DNA from: a virus
Direction: 5' to 3' (one strand)
Virus record (IMG/VR): IMGVR_UViG_3300025154_000276
Location: 1-34,639 of that record
Length of the DNA stretch: 34,639 bases
Every line of letters begins with the position of its first letter. Position 1 is the stretch's first letter. The translations under genes and the position numbers were made by a program. This document shows, one piece after another, positions 14,297-23,328 of this stretch. The notes beneath the pieces were generated by a model. The model made no database searches. It worked only from the letters and a program-made list of their open reading frames with translations, and was not told the DNA's origin.

Positions 14297-15691
14297 TTAC
14301 CTACAAATTGTTGTAACTACCTTAACCTCTGGATAATGTTTCAACATAATCCGTAAACGTTCTTGGCTATGATCGTCCAACATAGGAACACCGTCAAATC
14401 TCGGATCGTAATAGTGCATGGGTTTGTTTCCGGCTTTCAAACGCATTCCTCTCCCCATTCGTTGAATAAATTGATGAGGACTTTTTAATCCTCCTGCATT
14501 TATTACAACAGGGAGTTCTTGAAAGTCTAACCCATAGTCTGCTATTGGACTGGCTATCAACACTCGTAATTCCCCCTCATAGAAAGCGTCAATGATGTTA
14601 TTTCGACGATCTCTCGACATTCCCGTTGCAAAAGCAAATTCTGCATCAGGAATCCCCTCGCGTAAGTATCTTCCGTGATCTAATCTATTAACAAAGATGA
14701 GTATTCTCTCTTTATTATGATAGTTTGTTACTGTTCTTATAAGACTTCTATGATAAGGATTATTGTATATAAACTCTTGTTGTAATGACTCAAAGTCCAT
14801 TCCATAATGTTTATCTTCTACATTCAACATGGGAACAATAGGAGTATGGTAGATAATGTCCGATATGTACATTGCGTCTACCATCTCTTTAAGTGGCTTG
14901 AAGAAAACTTGTCCTCCCGTTAATCCGATCATTTGAAAGTTCCGTGCTTTCCCATAATCCAACGTATTAGCGGAGACTCCCCATCTCCAGTAAGCGTTAT
15001 TCATTAACAATCCCACATCTGCGTAACTTTGTGCCCCGGCCAGATGCACCTCATCAATGACCCATGTTGTCACACTGTTCAAATAGTCCCTTGTCGGTTG
15101 TTGTGTTAACCGTCTATGCAATGTTTGAAGCATTGCAACAGTGATCTTTTTAGGTTTCCATGTCCCTGCCTTTATTTCACCGATTTTATGTTCTGGCACT
15201 CCTCTTGATTTCAATCGAGGTATCCACTCCTTGCGAAGTAGCTCATCTCGATTGACCAAAACACAGACACTTCCTGCCTTTTCCACTGCCCGTATAGCGG
15301 CGATCATGATCTCACTCTTGCCGGATGCTGGAGGGAGGTCTACAACGCCTCTGGTAGCCTGTATGAGGGTCTGTGCGGCATTGATCTGATAGTCTCTCAG
15401 GTCAATATTGCCTAATGTTTCAGGAACTTCTCTGGGTACTCCCGGTATCTTACGCCAATCCTTAATAATAACGTCAACTTCGTCATCCTCTGCCCTTTTC
15501 CGTACTTCTGGGACAAGACCTGTCAATATTCCTTTATTTGTGAGAAATGACTTTGGAACAGAAACAGGGACTAATTCACTACCGTGTCTCCGAAACTCAG
15601 TAAAGGATGTAACAAGAAAAGATTCAAGCCAAGACTTCTCAGCCTTAGTTGCTTCTATTTCTGTAAAGTTGTTATTGATATTGAGGATCAT
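14297..15691 (-). CDS. Superfamily 2 DNA helicase (UvsW / Rad25-like)
   Basis: 464-residue SF2 helicase/annealing enzyme that would act on branched DNA during replication restart and recombination. Motifs appear in order: the Q-like LRDYQINAAQ, motif I PPASGKSE (Walker A), motif II IDEVH (DEVH box), motif III-like GVSANT, then in the second domain the ILIFVNRL strand, the ADYGLDF region and motif VI QFIQRMGRGMR. A leading domain of about 95 residues precedes the motor. This matches T4 UvsW and T5-type phage helicases. It is the first gene after the bidirectional-looking terminator that ends the virion-side transcript. Confidence 0.9.
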   Translation of the reverse strand: MILNINNNFTEIEATKAEKSWLESFLVTSFTEFRRHGSELVPVSVPKSFLTNKGILTGLVPEVRKRAEDDEVDVIIKDWRKIPGVPREVPETLGNIDLRDYQINAAQTLIQATRGVVDLPPASGKSEIMIAAIRAVEKAGSVCVLVNRDELLRKEWIPRLKSRGVPEHKIGEIKAGTWKPKKITVAMLQTLHRRLTQQPTRDYLNSVTTWVIDEVHLAGAQSYADVGLLMNNAYWRWGVSANTLDYGKARNFQMIGLTGGQVFFKPLKEMVDAMYISDIIYHTPIVPMLNVEDKHYGMDFESLQQEFIYNNPYHRSLIRTVTNYHNKERILIFVNRLDHGRYLREGIPDAEFAFATGMSRDRRNNIIDAFYEGELRVLIASPIADYGLDFQELPVVINAGGLKSPHQFIQRMGRGMRLKAGNKPMHYYDPRFDGVPMLDDHSQERLRIMLKHYPEVKVVTTICR

Positions 15692-15701
15692 TTAGTGTTG
15701 T

Positions 15702-15748
15702 AAAAGAAATAACCCTTGTTGGCTGTGCGGCAACACAACAAGGGTTAT
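15702..15748 (-). terminator. Strong rho-independent terminator between virion and replication blocks
   Basis: A perfect 13-pair stem (ATAACCCTTGTTG with CAACAAGGGTTAT) around a 14-base loop is followed on the minus strand by TTCTTTT. It lies 23 bases after the stop of the coiled-coil gene and 10 bases before the helicase start. It separates the two transcriptional blocks. Confidence 0.88.
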
Positions 15749-15771
15749 CATTTTGGTAGATGGCGCAGAAT

Positions 15772-16212
15772 CTACTCGGTTTTGTTGTCAGTTTCAGAAG
15801 AGGTATCATCCAGATCAGCATTATCTGGATTTGTGTTTTCTTCCGTAGCTTCTTCCTCACCTTTTGGAGAGGGCAGACCCTCGATACGAAGTTTGGTGAC
15901 GTTGATTCCGAAATTGACGGCCATTGCTTCCAGTTCCCGGTGAGCACCTTCAAGCTGTTGAACAGTTTGATCAAGGAGGGTTGCTTCTTCTTGCAACCGT
16001 CTTTGTCTCACCTTCACTTGTTCTCGTTGACTGAGAAGACTGCTTGATTCTTCAAAGATGTGTTGACGAATCGGAGCAAGTTGCTCTTCATTCATCACAA
16101 ACTTTGGTTCTGGGTGTTCCAACCCGTTTACTGTGGGAGCAGGAGGTGCATCGGGTGTGATTGAAGCACTTACAATTCGGGGTTTGTCTTTCTTGTTAAT
16201 CTTCACTTCCAT
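15772..16212 (-). CDS. Coiled-coil protein with acidic tail (146 aa)
   Basis: Predicted soluble protein: basic N-terminus (MEVKINKKDKPR), a Pro/Ala-rich linker, a long amphipathic helix at about residues 45-100 (for example REQVKVRQRRLQEEATLLDQ) typical of a coiled coil, and a low-complexity acidic C-terminus rich in Asp, Glu, Asn and Thr. A good ribosome binding site (AAGGAAA) precedes the ATG. With a candidate promoter upstream and a strong terminator downstream it may be transcribed on its own. A virion accessory or decoration role is possible from position; function is unknown. Confidence 0.68.
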   Translation of the reverse strand: MEVKINKKDKPRIVSASITPDAPPAPTVNGLEHPEPKFVMNEEQLAPIRQHIFEESSSLLSQREQVKVRQRRLQEEATLLDQTVQQLEGAHRELEAMAVNFGINVTKLRIEGLPSPKGEEEATEENTNPDNADLDDTSSETDNKTE

Positions 16213-16259
16213 GAGTGTTTCCTTAAAAGGTTATTAAATGGGTTACACTAATGGAAACG

Positions 16260-16288
16260 ACAGAGACATCCTTTTCTTATTTTGTCAA
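16260..16288 (-). promoter_or_regulatory. Candidate promoter upstream of the coiled-coil gene
   Basis: A consensus TTGACA (16283-16288) lies in the 88-base gap between the fibre gene and the coiled-coil gene, in context TTTGACAAA, much like the promoter at 10823. No good -10 is seen at 17 bases (CTCTGT), so it may need another factor or be spurious. Confidence 0.3.
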
Positions 16289-16300
16289 ATTACTGTGACT

Positions 16301-18298
16301 CTACAGTTGTGCTCCCGAAACGTGTACTGTTACACCATCAGCATGATCACATGCGGCACACTTGACTCTCCAGTATCTTCGTAATTTCGACGTTGTGGAA
16401 TCAACATGCTTTAAATTTCCCGGTGAGGCATTTGTGTGGGAAAGTGAAAGTCCTTCAAAATTTGTTCCATCATTGCTTCCTTCTAATTCAACAGTCCATG
16501 TTGTTGTAGATGTACCTTTTACAACTTGAACAGACCAGTGATTGCACATAAAGTCTACGGTACTGCTATAGGAGGCATTAGTCAACTTGCCTGAGTTAAA
16601 ATAAAAGCCACCATTGGTCAATAAACTTCCAGCATTGTTAACAATTAAAGGAGCACAATCTCCATCTGCGTCAACACTTGCTCCTCCAACCGGAGTATCT
16701 CTTCGTACAGCCATTGCTCTTACGCCAGAGTCTCCTGCATTGAACGCATCGTCTTCTGCACACGATCCTGCAATTCTCAAGTTGCCGCTTTTATCTGTCA
16801 ACAGGGGGATGTAATCTCCAACTGTCCCAGCCAGTACTGCGGCTGTATAGCTGTCTTGTCGAATCGCAAGAGACATTACCCCTTTGTGTCCAGACGCGTG
16901 AACGGCATCTTCTGTTTGCACTATATCAGTGGTAACAGCTAAACTCCCACCATCTACAACAACAAGTAAATTTGCTTTATCATCCATTCTCAATGCAAAT
17001 GGAGCAAGTGTTCCCAACCCATCATCATAGACTCCCATTGACATGATAGAGTAGCGTCTATTATCCCAAGCTTTGTAATTCTCTTGGGCAAAAGTCAGTT
17101 GCTGGGCATCCGCATCTTTCAGTGCAATTGGATTTGTGATGTCAGTAACAGCAGTGACAGTACCAGACCCGATAGTTACATAACACAGAAGTCTATTTGA
17201 AGAGTCAAGAGTTAGTGGACGTGCAACACCCGCACCAGATACATATCTTCCAAACACAGGAACACCGGGAGATGACGTGGTGAAGGCATCTCCGTATTTC
17301 ATTATATCAACAGTATCAGTTCCATCAGTGATAAGATTATAGAGATGTCCAGAGGCGTTGATTTTAATATTTCCCGGCCCAACCCCTGTTACGAATCCGG
17401 CCATAACAGGAGTACCAAAGAAAGACAAACCACTTCCTGCCCCAGCATCAGCAGTGTTTCGATAGAGGTCTACAGTTCCAAGTTGTCGTGTGTAATCATC
17501 AGCAAGGTCAACTGTTCCACTTACTGTGACAGTACCAATCTGAGTTACTCGGAGAGCATGGGTAGTAGTATCAAATTCAAGTGTTGTTATTTCCTCATCC
17601 CCTGTGGTGTACCCGCACACCATTACTGCAACTTCCCCTCCAGATGTGTTGTGAGGACTGTAAACATCCAACAAACTTCCAGATGGATCACCAATGATTT
17701 TCACTCTTCCAAGTTGACGAGCGTAGTCGTTGGCAATACTTAAAAGAGAGGCATAAACAACACCGTCTGGGTCAAGAGAAATTGGCAGAGGATCACCCGC
17801 ACTCTCACCAACAGTCACTGCCCCAATTAAAGAAGTCCCTGCTCCCAGAATAATTTTCCCGTCTATATCTACAGCAAGGGAAGTGGAAAAACCGGAAGCA
17901 GCGTTATACCCCGGAGCAGTAAGCAAACCTCTTCCTACATCAGGAGATGTACTAAGAACAACCCCTCCTGAGTCAACCAAAACAACTCTGCCAAGTTGCC
18001 GTGTGTAATCATCAGAAATATCTATTGCAGATACGATTTCTGCTTGTATTTGTCCTAAACTGTTCACACGAAGGGTACTGACTGTATTCGTGTAGTCATG
18101 ACCTCCAATGATCACAGGGTAGGTATCAGCTACAGCAACAGGAGTATACCCAGACGGAAGAGTACTCCCCTGAATATAAACAATCGGGTTGTTTGCGACA
18201 TAGATTTGAAGATAGCCAGCACTGTTCGTCTTTATAAGACGTTGTGTTGTCCCATCATCACTTCCATAAATACTAACTTTTGATGGATCGAATGCCAT
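16301..18298 (-). CDS. Tail fibre / virion repeat protein (665 aa)
   Basis: Large beta-rich protein with two repeat families. D-D-Y-T-R-Q-L-G or close variants recur at residues 96, 190 and 267, each starting a module of 77-94 residues. Toward the C-terminus a motif of the type 'EDa.h.sGd.G...lavR.D' occurs at residues 463 and 515, each followed by a 'GDy.pl..d..G.L' segment, as in many phage structural proteins. The last 90 residues (ELEGSNDGTNFEGL) look like a small beta-sandwich. I take ATG 18298, which forms TAATG with the previous stop, rather than the GTG-type extension to 18322. A distal tail or capsid-decorating adhesin is likely; host receptor unknown. Confidence 0.72.
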   Translation of the reverse strand: MAFDPSKVSIYGSDDGTTQRLIKTNSAGYLQIYVANNPIVYIQGSTLPSGYTPVAVADTYPVIIGGHDYTNTVSTLRVNSLGQIQAEIVSAIDISDDYTRQLGRVVLVDSGGVVLSTSPDVGRGLLTAPGYNAASGFSTSLAVDIDGKIILGAGTSLIGAVTVGESAGDPLPISLDPDGVVYASLLSIANDYARQLGRVKIIGDPSGSLLDVYSPHNTSGGEVAVMVCGYTTGDEEITTLEFDTTTHALRVTQIGTVTVSGTVDLADDYTRQLGTVDLYRNTADAGAGSGLSFFGTPVMAGFVTGVGPGNIKINASGHLYNLITDGTDTVDIMKYGDAFTTSSPGVPVFGRYVSGAGVARPLTLDSSNRLLCYVTIGSGTVTAVTDITNPIALKDADAQQLTFAQENYKAWDNRRYSIMSMGVYDDGLGTLAPFALRMDDKANLLVVVDGGSLAVTTDIVQTEDAVHASGHKGVMSLAIRQDSYTAAVLAGTVGDYIPLLTDKSGNLRIAGSCAEDDAFNAGDSGVRAMAVRRDTPVGGASVDADGDCAPLIVNNAGSLLTNGGFYFNSGKLTNASYSSTVDFMCNHWSVQVVKGTSTTTWTVELEGSNDGTNFEGLSLSHTNASPGNLKHVDSTTSKLRRYWRVKCAACDHADGVTVHVSGAQL

Positions 18299-18852
18299 TA
18301 CGCAACAACCGCCTCTCCACACAACACTGAGTAGTAATCTACTGATCCTGTTGTGTTGTTTGTGATACTAAGTGTTACAACTGTTCCATTTGAAATCACA
18401 ATAGCATTTCTAAAACTCACACTCCCATTACGTTCAAGATTGTGAATTTTCCATCTTAACTCTGTTGCTGAACCACCAGAGGGGGTAAAAGTGATTTTGA
18501 TTGTCGCATCACCATCACCATAAATTACGAAACCACAAAGTTTCCAATCAGTAATACTTGGTGTTGTTACAACAGCAGTGGTAGCTCCAGTTGTTATAGT
18601 AGTAGGGTTTGTCCCATAGTAGTTTACTGCATCAGCCAAAGCACCACCTCCACCTTGCGATTGAATATAGGAAATAACATCATCACCAAGTCCTGCTAAC
18701 GGGAGTAGGTCATCTGGGTCATACTGGCTCAAGCGAAGACGGCCCTGTTTGTGAGCATTCAACCCTTTAATGTCCTCACGAAGCTGTCTCCATCCGATTC
18801 TTCCAATCAGAGCTTGAGCAATCTCTGCCGCTTCAAAAATGAACCTACTCAT
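18298..18852 (-). CDS. Small tail appendage protein (184 aa)
   Basis: Two-part protein. Residues 1-70 are helical and charged (MSRFIFEAAEIAQALIGRIG), possibly an attachment segment. After a Gly-rich linker (QSQGGGGA) the C-terminal 110 residues are Thr/Ser/Gly-rich beta structure resembling a jelly roll. It is coupled to both neighbours, so it probably assembles with the two larger fibre proteins, but no domain family can be named with confidence. Confidence 0.6.
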   Translation of the reverse strand: MSRFIFEAAEIAQALIGRIGWRQLREDIKGLNAHKQGRLRLSQYDPDDLLPLAGLGDDVISYIQSQGGGGALADAVNYYGTNPTTITTGATTAVVTTPSITDWKLCGFVIYGDGDATIKITFTPSGGSATELRWKIHNLERNGSVSFRNAIVISNGTVVTLSITNNTTGSVDYYSVLCGEAVVA

Positions 18853-20417
18853 TAGATGTACTCTACGATAACCGATTTACGATAGACAGAAAGAGTATGT
18901 GTGTTGTTATCATCACAAATCCACAGACTGAAAACTTGAGGTGAAGAAAACGAAACTCCGGGAGTTAGCGTTAGAGAAATATTTGAGTCTGTAGTGGATG
19001 TGAGTTTTGTTTGCTCTGCATAATAAACAGAACCATCTCCAATTTGAAACTTCACATGTCCTCCACTCCCCCCTGACGCTATCTTATACATTAAACGAAT
19101 ACGCACTGAAGACATTCCCAACTCAGTTACAGGAAGTGTAAAATGGAAACACTCTTCAAGTGTTGACCCATCATGTGTCCACACAGCATCAGCTAAAGTT
19201 GTTCCCCCTATATCTCCAGTTGCGATCTCATCATGAAAAACTTTTGCAAGTTTCCAAAGTAACGTACCGCCAGACAAAGCAATATATTGATTGTTGATTT
19301 GCTGATCAAGAATCCTCAATGCGTTTGTAATAACACCATAGGTTGTATTTGACAGCCCTGAGAGATAGTTAGTAGAAGCAAAAGAACGTGTTCCAATGTG
19401 AAACTCAGACATTGCTTCCCAATAACTTCCTCCCTGCTCTTTGTTGTAGATTTTGACTTGCCCTTGTGTCCCTGTGGTTCCTGTATTTTGGGCCTTCAAA
19501 AGAATGTCTCCACCATCCCCTGCACCACCTGTTGAAGACGAGTCTATATAGATGTCACCACCATTGGAAGCACTTGTCCCTCGTGAATAAATATAAATGT
19601 TCCCGCCTGTTTCCCCACCTGAAACTCCGGCTGTTGAGATCGTCAAATTGCCACGAACACCCCCCGCATGTTTTCCCGTCATAAGAGTAAGGTGAGAAGC
19701 AGTCCCCCCGGCACAATCAGGCGTTCTAATAGTTCCATCTGTAGGAGTGCTTGCTCCTACATAGATTATTGCATTCCCTCCAGTACTTCCAAGTAAGGAA
19801 ACAAGACTGTTCAGATTCCCGAAAGTGCCTGTGAAGCCATCCAGCTTATTTAATTCTGCGGCAGTGGAGGTGACAGCATGCAGTTTAATAAAGTCTGCCT
19901 GTACACACCCTGCCGAGGCTAACGCACTGATCTCTGGGCCGGATGCAGTGATCGCATTTCTGAATGTGGCAAGAGCCGCAATGTTGGAGTTTGTATATGG
20001 AGATGTGCGAACTCCTGCAAGTTCCAACAAAACAGACTGAACTGTTTCCGAAGCTCCAGAAAATCGGTTATCAGGGTCATTGACCCCAATCAGTGATGCT
20101 CCGGCTGAAAGTGTTCCTGCACCACGTTCAATCAGAAGATTGGTGCTTACTGCATCATCTGCAACAATCCACCTGTTTGTATACTCATCATCAACAGTTC
20201 CAGAAATCTTAACTGTATATTGATTTGTTTTTTGAATTGTGATCTGATATGAACCATCTCCATTATCAGTAAAAGACCCAACAAGTGCGCCTGCAAAAAT
20301 CCCACTACCTGTGTATACAAGAGGGGATGACCCATAGTAAAGTTTAACACCTGTCAAACCAGCAATGGGAAGTCCTGTTGAGGCATTTTCAACAGTGATT
20401 GTCAGTGTAGCGGACAT
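18852..20417 (-). CDS. Tail fibre protein (521 aa)
   Basis: N-terminal 85 residues form an Ig-like or carboxypeptidase-regulatory-like beta domain (SATLTITVENASTGLPIAG). The middle carries TSTAAELNKLDG, a sequence common in phage fibre proteins, then a Gly-rich region (about residues 255-320) with repeated GGxIyI/GGDI strands, suggesting a triple-stranded beta helix. The C-terminal part is beta-rich with a possible carbohydrate-binding sandwich. It probably forms a trimeric receptor-binding fibre. Assignment rests on composition and motifs. Confidence 0.7.
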   Translation of the reverse strand: MSATLTITVENASTGLPIAGLTGVKLYYGSSPLVYTGSGIFAGALVGSFTDNGDGSYQITIQKTNQYTVKISGTVDDEYTNRWIVADDAVSTNLLIERGAGTLSAGASLIGVNDPDNRFSGASETVQSVLLELAGVRTSPYTNSNIAALATFRNAITASGPEISALASAGCVQADFIKLHAVTSTAAELNKLDGFTGTFGNLNSLVSLLGSTGGNAIIYVGASTPTDGTIRTPDCAGGTASHLTLMTGKHAGGVRGNLTISTAGVSGGETGGNIYIYSRGTSASNGGDIYIDSSSTGGAGDGGDILLKAQNTGTTGTQGQVKIYNKEQGGSYWEAMSEFHIGTRSFASTNYLSGLSNTTYGVITNALRILDQQINNQYIALSGGTLLWKLAKVFHDEIATGDIGGTTLADAVWTHDGSTLEECFHFTLPVTELGMSSVRIRLMYKIASGGSGGHVKFQIGDGSVYYAEQTKLTSTTDSNISLTLTPGVSFSSPQVFSLWICDDNNTHTLSVYRKSVIVEYI

Positions 20418-20432
20418 GATTTATTGATCCTT

Positions 20433-21041
20433 TTAATTGATATTGTTTGGAGCGTGGACAATTCGTTTTGGAGTTGTGACACCAATAATATGTGTCATTG
20501 GGCGTACTGTAAAACTATAAACTCCAGCAGGAAGACCATCAGGATCAGTAACATGTAGCACGTCACCTGTATGCAACAATCTCAAACTGTCTGGGTCATA
20601 CTGTTTTGAATACAACTTCGTTGCCAGAAAAGTAAAAACAAATTTCGTATTTGCGTTGTTCCCGGAAATTGACGGTGTTTCTGATTTCAGAAGTCGCATT
20701 AAAAGTGTTAGGGCAGGCCCGTTATATACTTGTCCAACTGTTCCGGGAAAGAAGGGAAAGATGAGAACTGTATCAGAGTAGTTTGCCAAACGGATAAGTT
20801 TTGACTGTACAGTGTCACTTGGTTTTTTCCAAACAAGTTCTAATTGAGGTTTAAAGCCCTTGTCCTTAAAATCCTCATCCCCTGTTATTGTCTCACGATG
20901 TTTGACTTGCTTATCCCAAATCAAATCACGTGTAGAGGGGTTGGGGAGATCAATATACTCATTATCTGCACTGTCACCAAAGACAATGCGGACAGGGCCA
21001 TCAGGGTAATATTGTCCACCATGATCTGTGTGATCAGTCAT
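20433..21041 (-). CDS. Minor tail protein (202 aa)
   Basis: ATG-started gene one base after the stop of the large baseplate-type gene. The product starts MTDHTDHGGQYYPDGPVRIV, is beta-rich without membrane segments, and contains Pro/Tyr-rich loops (FPFFPGTVGQVYNGP). Its position between hub-like and fibre genes suggests a tail-tip or fibre-attachment component. The family is not recognised. Confidence 0.62.
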   Translation of the reverse strand: MTDHTDHGGQYYPDGPVRIVFGDSADNEYIDLPNPSTRDLIWDKQVKHRETITGDEDFKDKGFKPQLELVWKKPSDTVQSKLIRLANYSDTVLIFPFFPGTVGQVYNGPALTLLMRLLKSETPSISGNNANTKFVFTFLATKLYSKQYDPDSLRLLHTGDVLHVTDPDGLPAGVYSFTVRPMTHIIGVTTPKRIVHAPNNIN

Positions 21042-21042
21042 C

Positions 21043-23328
21043 TCAACCTCTCAGTTCAAGAATCTTTTCTTCTTCTTGTGTTATAATGTGTTCAACAACT
21101 CCGAAAACAACAGACCCTTCAGCAGTCCCTAAAATAAGATCGCCTACTTGTACAGCAACCAACCATGAAGGAACACTGCTTCCAAAAGCGACAACCTGAA
21201 GTGTGTTAAAATCAAATGCAATGAGAAAGTAATTATCCTGATAATATCGTGTAATTAACTTTCTGTGTGGTTCAGGGAGTTCCAACCCGGTAATGTCAAA
21301 GTCGGGTACATCTTCTCTGTTGATATACCTAAATTGTCGTTGACTCAAACCCCCTGCCCATATTTGTCTATACTCCAAATAGTATGTATTGATCCCTTCA
21401 CCTCTTCTCGGAAGAAGAGTAATGACAACATCTCCTGACTCATAAGTAACTTTCGGGAGTGCATTTGTCAACTGAAGAATCAATTTTAAGATATTCCCCC
21501 CTGTAGTATCTCTGAAGTCGAACTTGATAATGTCTAAAGCAATATCCCCTGTATATGACATTTCCAAGTTGTTACGAACATAGGAACCATCATAGATACT
21601 GGAAACTTGACTTGGATGAGGTGTGTTTTCCAAACAAAACATTGCCCAATTTTCAGTAACACCATCTCCAACTTCGGCAACGTAGGTATTAGGTGTTTGA
21701 TACTGAAATCCCCATCCTGCCGCTTCTTCCCAATTACCCGTAACACTTTTTGGGATGGGGTATTGATAGTTAGCGTTATCTGATAAACGAGGATCGTCTA
21801 TTTGACTTACCCCCCCAAGATGTCCTCCGGGTAGTACATATCGTTCACCTTGAAATGTTGTAGTTTCAAAAACATCATTCACAGTGTCGTATCTTACTAT
21901 TCTGTGTTGATAGAAAACTACTCCGTTGTACATCCCATTATTCATACCCCCAACTACACGAGAATATTTCGTGGCGAAGACACGTGTCCAAAGAATATAA
22001 ATGAACTGCCCGTCATCAGAAACATGACAAACGTTGGTACTCTCATCATAATCTTTATGTGTTCCAACATACCCGTCTGTTGTTCCCTGCACATAGCGTA
22101 TCGGGTATCTGTATTGGTAATCGTTAAAGCTGTCGAACACATAATCAGGGAATCTTGCATGAAAATCTGAACCTGACCCCCCTTGCTGAACAGTCAACGG
22201 AGTTCTCTGTGCTAATGTCTGTGTTCCTCCACCAACACTTGTAAGAGTTGTAGCGTTGGTAAATTCAAATATCTCAATTTCCCATTGAGTATGCCACACG
22301 ATCATGTACTGTCTTCCAGTTGCAGGAATCTCAAGATACCGAAAGTGCCAAACAGAACCAAGATCAAGTGGTACAGTTCCATCAATATCTAAATTGGGGA
22401 AATCACTTGCAGTGTTTCCCAATCGAAAAGTAGGCCACGGAGCTTTATGAAATTGAAACCCCTCGAAGTATCTTGACGCATTAAAACACACATTTTGAAG
22501 AACATCAAACAGTGTCTTATTTGTTCTCCAATACAACGGAATGTTGTCGAACTCTGTGTCTTTATCTATATAACGAATATAGGCAGTGTTGGGGAATGTC
22601 TCGTTATATGTGTAGAGTGCCCAACCCCCTGTTTCCAAATGTATACTTGGTAAATCTGAAAGCATTCTACTGTCATAGAGTCTCACACGTTCAAAGAGAG
22701 TGATGTCTTCCACATGAACGTATCCCGGATAATTGAAGTAAGAGGGGAGGACAGCTACTTCAGCGTCAACAGAATAATCATCAGGGTCTTCATTAGGATG
22801 ATCATCCATATTTACTCCGGGAGCAAGAACGCGCTCTTTTTTTATGTAGAGAACAAATGCCTCTCCTGCATCTTGATCTTGATACCCCGGTGACTGTGCT
22901 CTATATCCGTAATCAAATGTACCAAGCATCATTTCATTCAAGAAAGCAAAGTAACTTACAAGCAAAAGAGAGGTTGTCGGCCAACCGAGTGTTTCCTCTT
23001 TTACTTCAAAGTCCTCCGGGCTTACATACCCGACAAATTTAAGTTGAAAGTCTCCGTCTGTTACACGTTCATAAACTCTCACAGGACTGTATGCGCGAAC
23101 ACAATACCCAGATGAATCCTCTAAGGATAAGTTACCTGTTACTTCAATAGATAAGTTTGGAGTTTCATAGGTATGAAGAGACTCTTCACCACTTACACCC
23201 TCACGAATACTTATTTGAGAACTCTCAAGTATTCTTGATGTAATATCTTGATAAAGCACACCACCATCAGCAGATGTGATGTTTAGGTATCCTACTTCTA
23301 CCTTGAATCTTGTAGTTTCTAAACTCAT
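21043..23328 (-). CDS. Tail tip / baseplate hub-like protein (761 aa)
   Basis: Large protein encoded directly downstream of the tape measure gene (ATGA overlap), the usual place for distal tail and hub proteins. The first 130 residues are beta-rich and may be the domain that contacts the tail tube (VGYLNITSADGGVLYQDITS). A central aromatic-rich region (about 160-520, many Tyr, Trp and Phe) resembles carbohydrate-facing beta structure. The C-terminal part again is beta-rich. No peptidase or lysozyme motif is seen. Role as tail-tip organiser is from position and size. Confidence 0.65.
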   Translation of the reverse strand: MSLETTRFKVEVGYLNITSADGGVLYQDITSRILESSQISIREGVSGEESLHTYETPNLSIEVTGNLSLEDSSGYCVRAYSPVRVYERVTDGDFQLKFVGYVSPEDFEVKEETLGWPTTSLLLVSYFAFLNEMMLGTFDYGYRAQSPGYQDQDAGEAFVLYIKKERVLAPGVNMDDHPNEDPDDYSVDAEVAVLPSYFNYPGYVHVEDITLFERVRLYDSRMLSDLPSIHLETGGWALYTYNETFPNTAYIRYIDKDTEFDNIPLYWRTNKTLFDVLQNVCFNASRYFEGFQFHKAPWPTFRLGNTASDFPNLDIDGTVPLDLGSVWHFRYLEIPATGRQYMIVWHTQWEIEIFEFTNATTLTSVGGGTQTLAQRTPLTVQQGGSGSDFHARFPDYVFDSFNDYQYRYPIRYVQGTTDGYVGTHKDYDESTNVCHVSDDGQFIYILWTRVFATKYSRVVGGMNNGMYNGVVFYQHRIVRYDTVNDVFETTTFQGERYVLPGGHLGGVSQIDDPRLSDNANYQYPIPKSVTGNWEEAAGWGFQYQTPNTYVAEVGDGVTENWAMFCLENTPHPSQVSSIYDGSYVRNNLEMSYTGDIALDIIKFDFRDTTGGNILKLILQLTNALPKVTYESGDVVITLLPRRGEGINTYYLEYRQIWAGGLSQRQFRYINREDVPDFDITGLELPEPHRKLITRYYQDNYFLIAFDFNTLQVVAFGSSVPSWLVAVQVGDLILGTAEGSVVFGVVEHIITQEEEKILELRG

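Noticed and set aside
18299-18322. Upstream start for the 665-residue fibre protein
   Set aside because: It runs into the end of the preceding gene; ATG 18298 forms a clean TAATG coupling instead.
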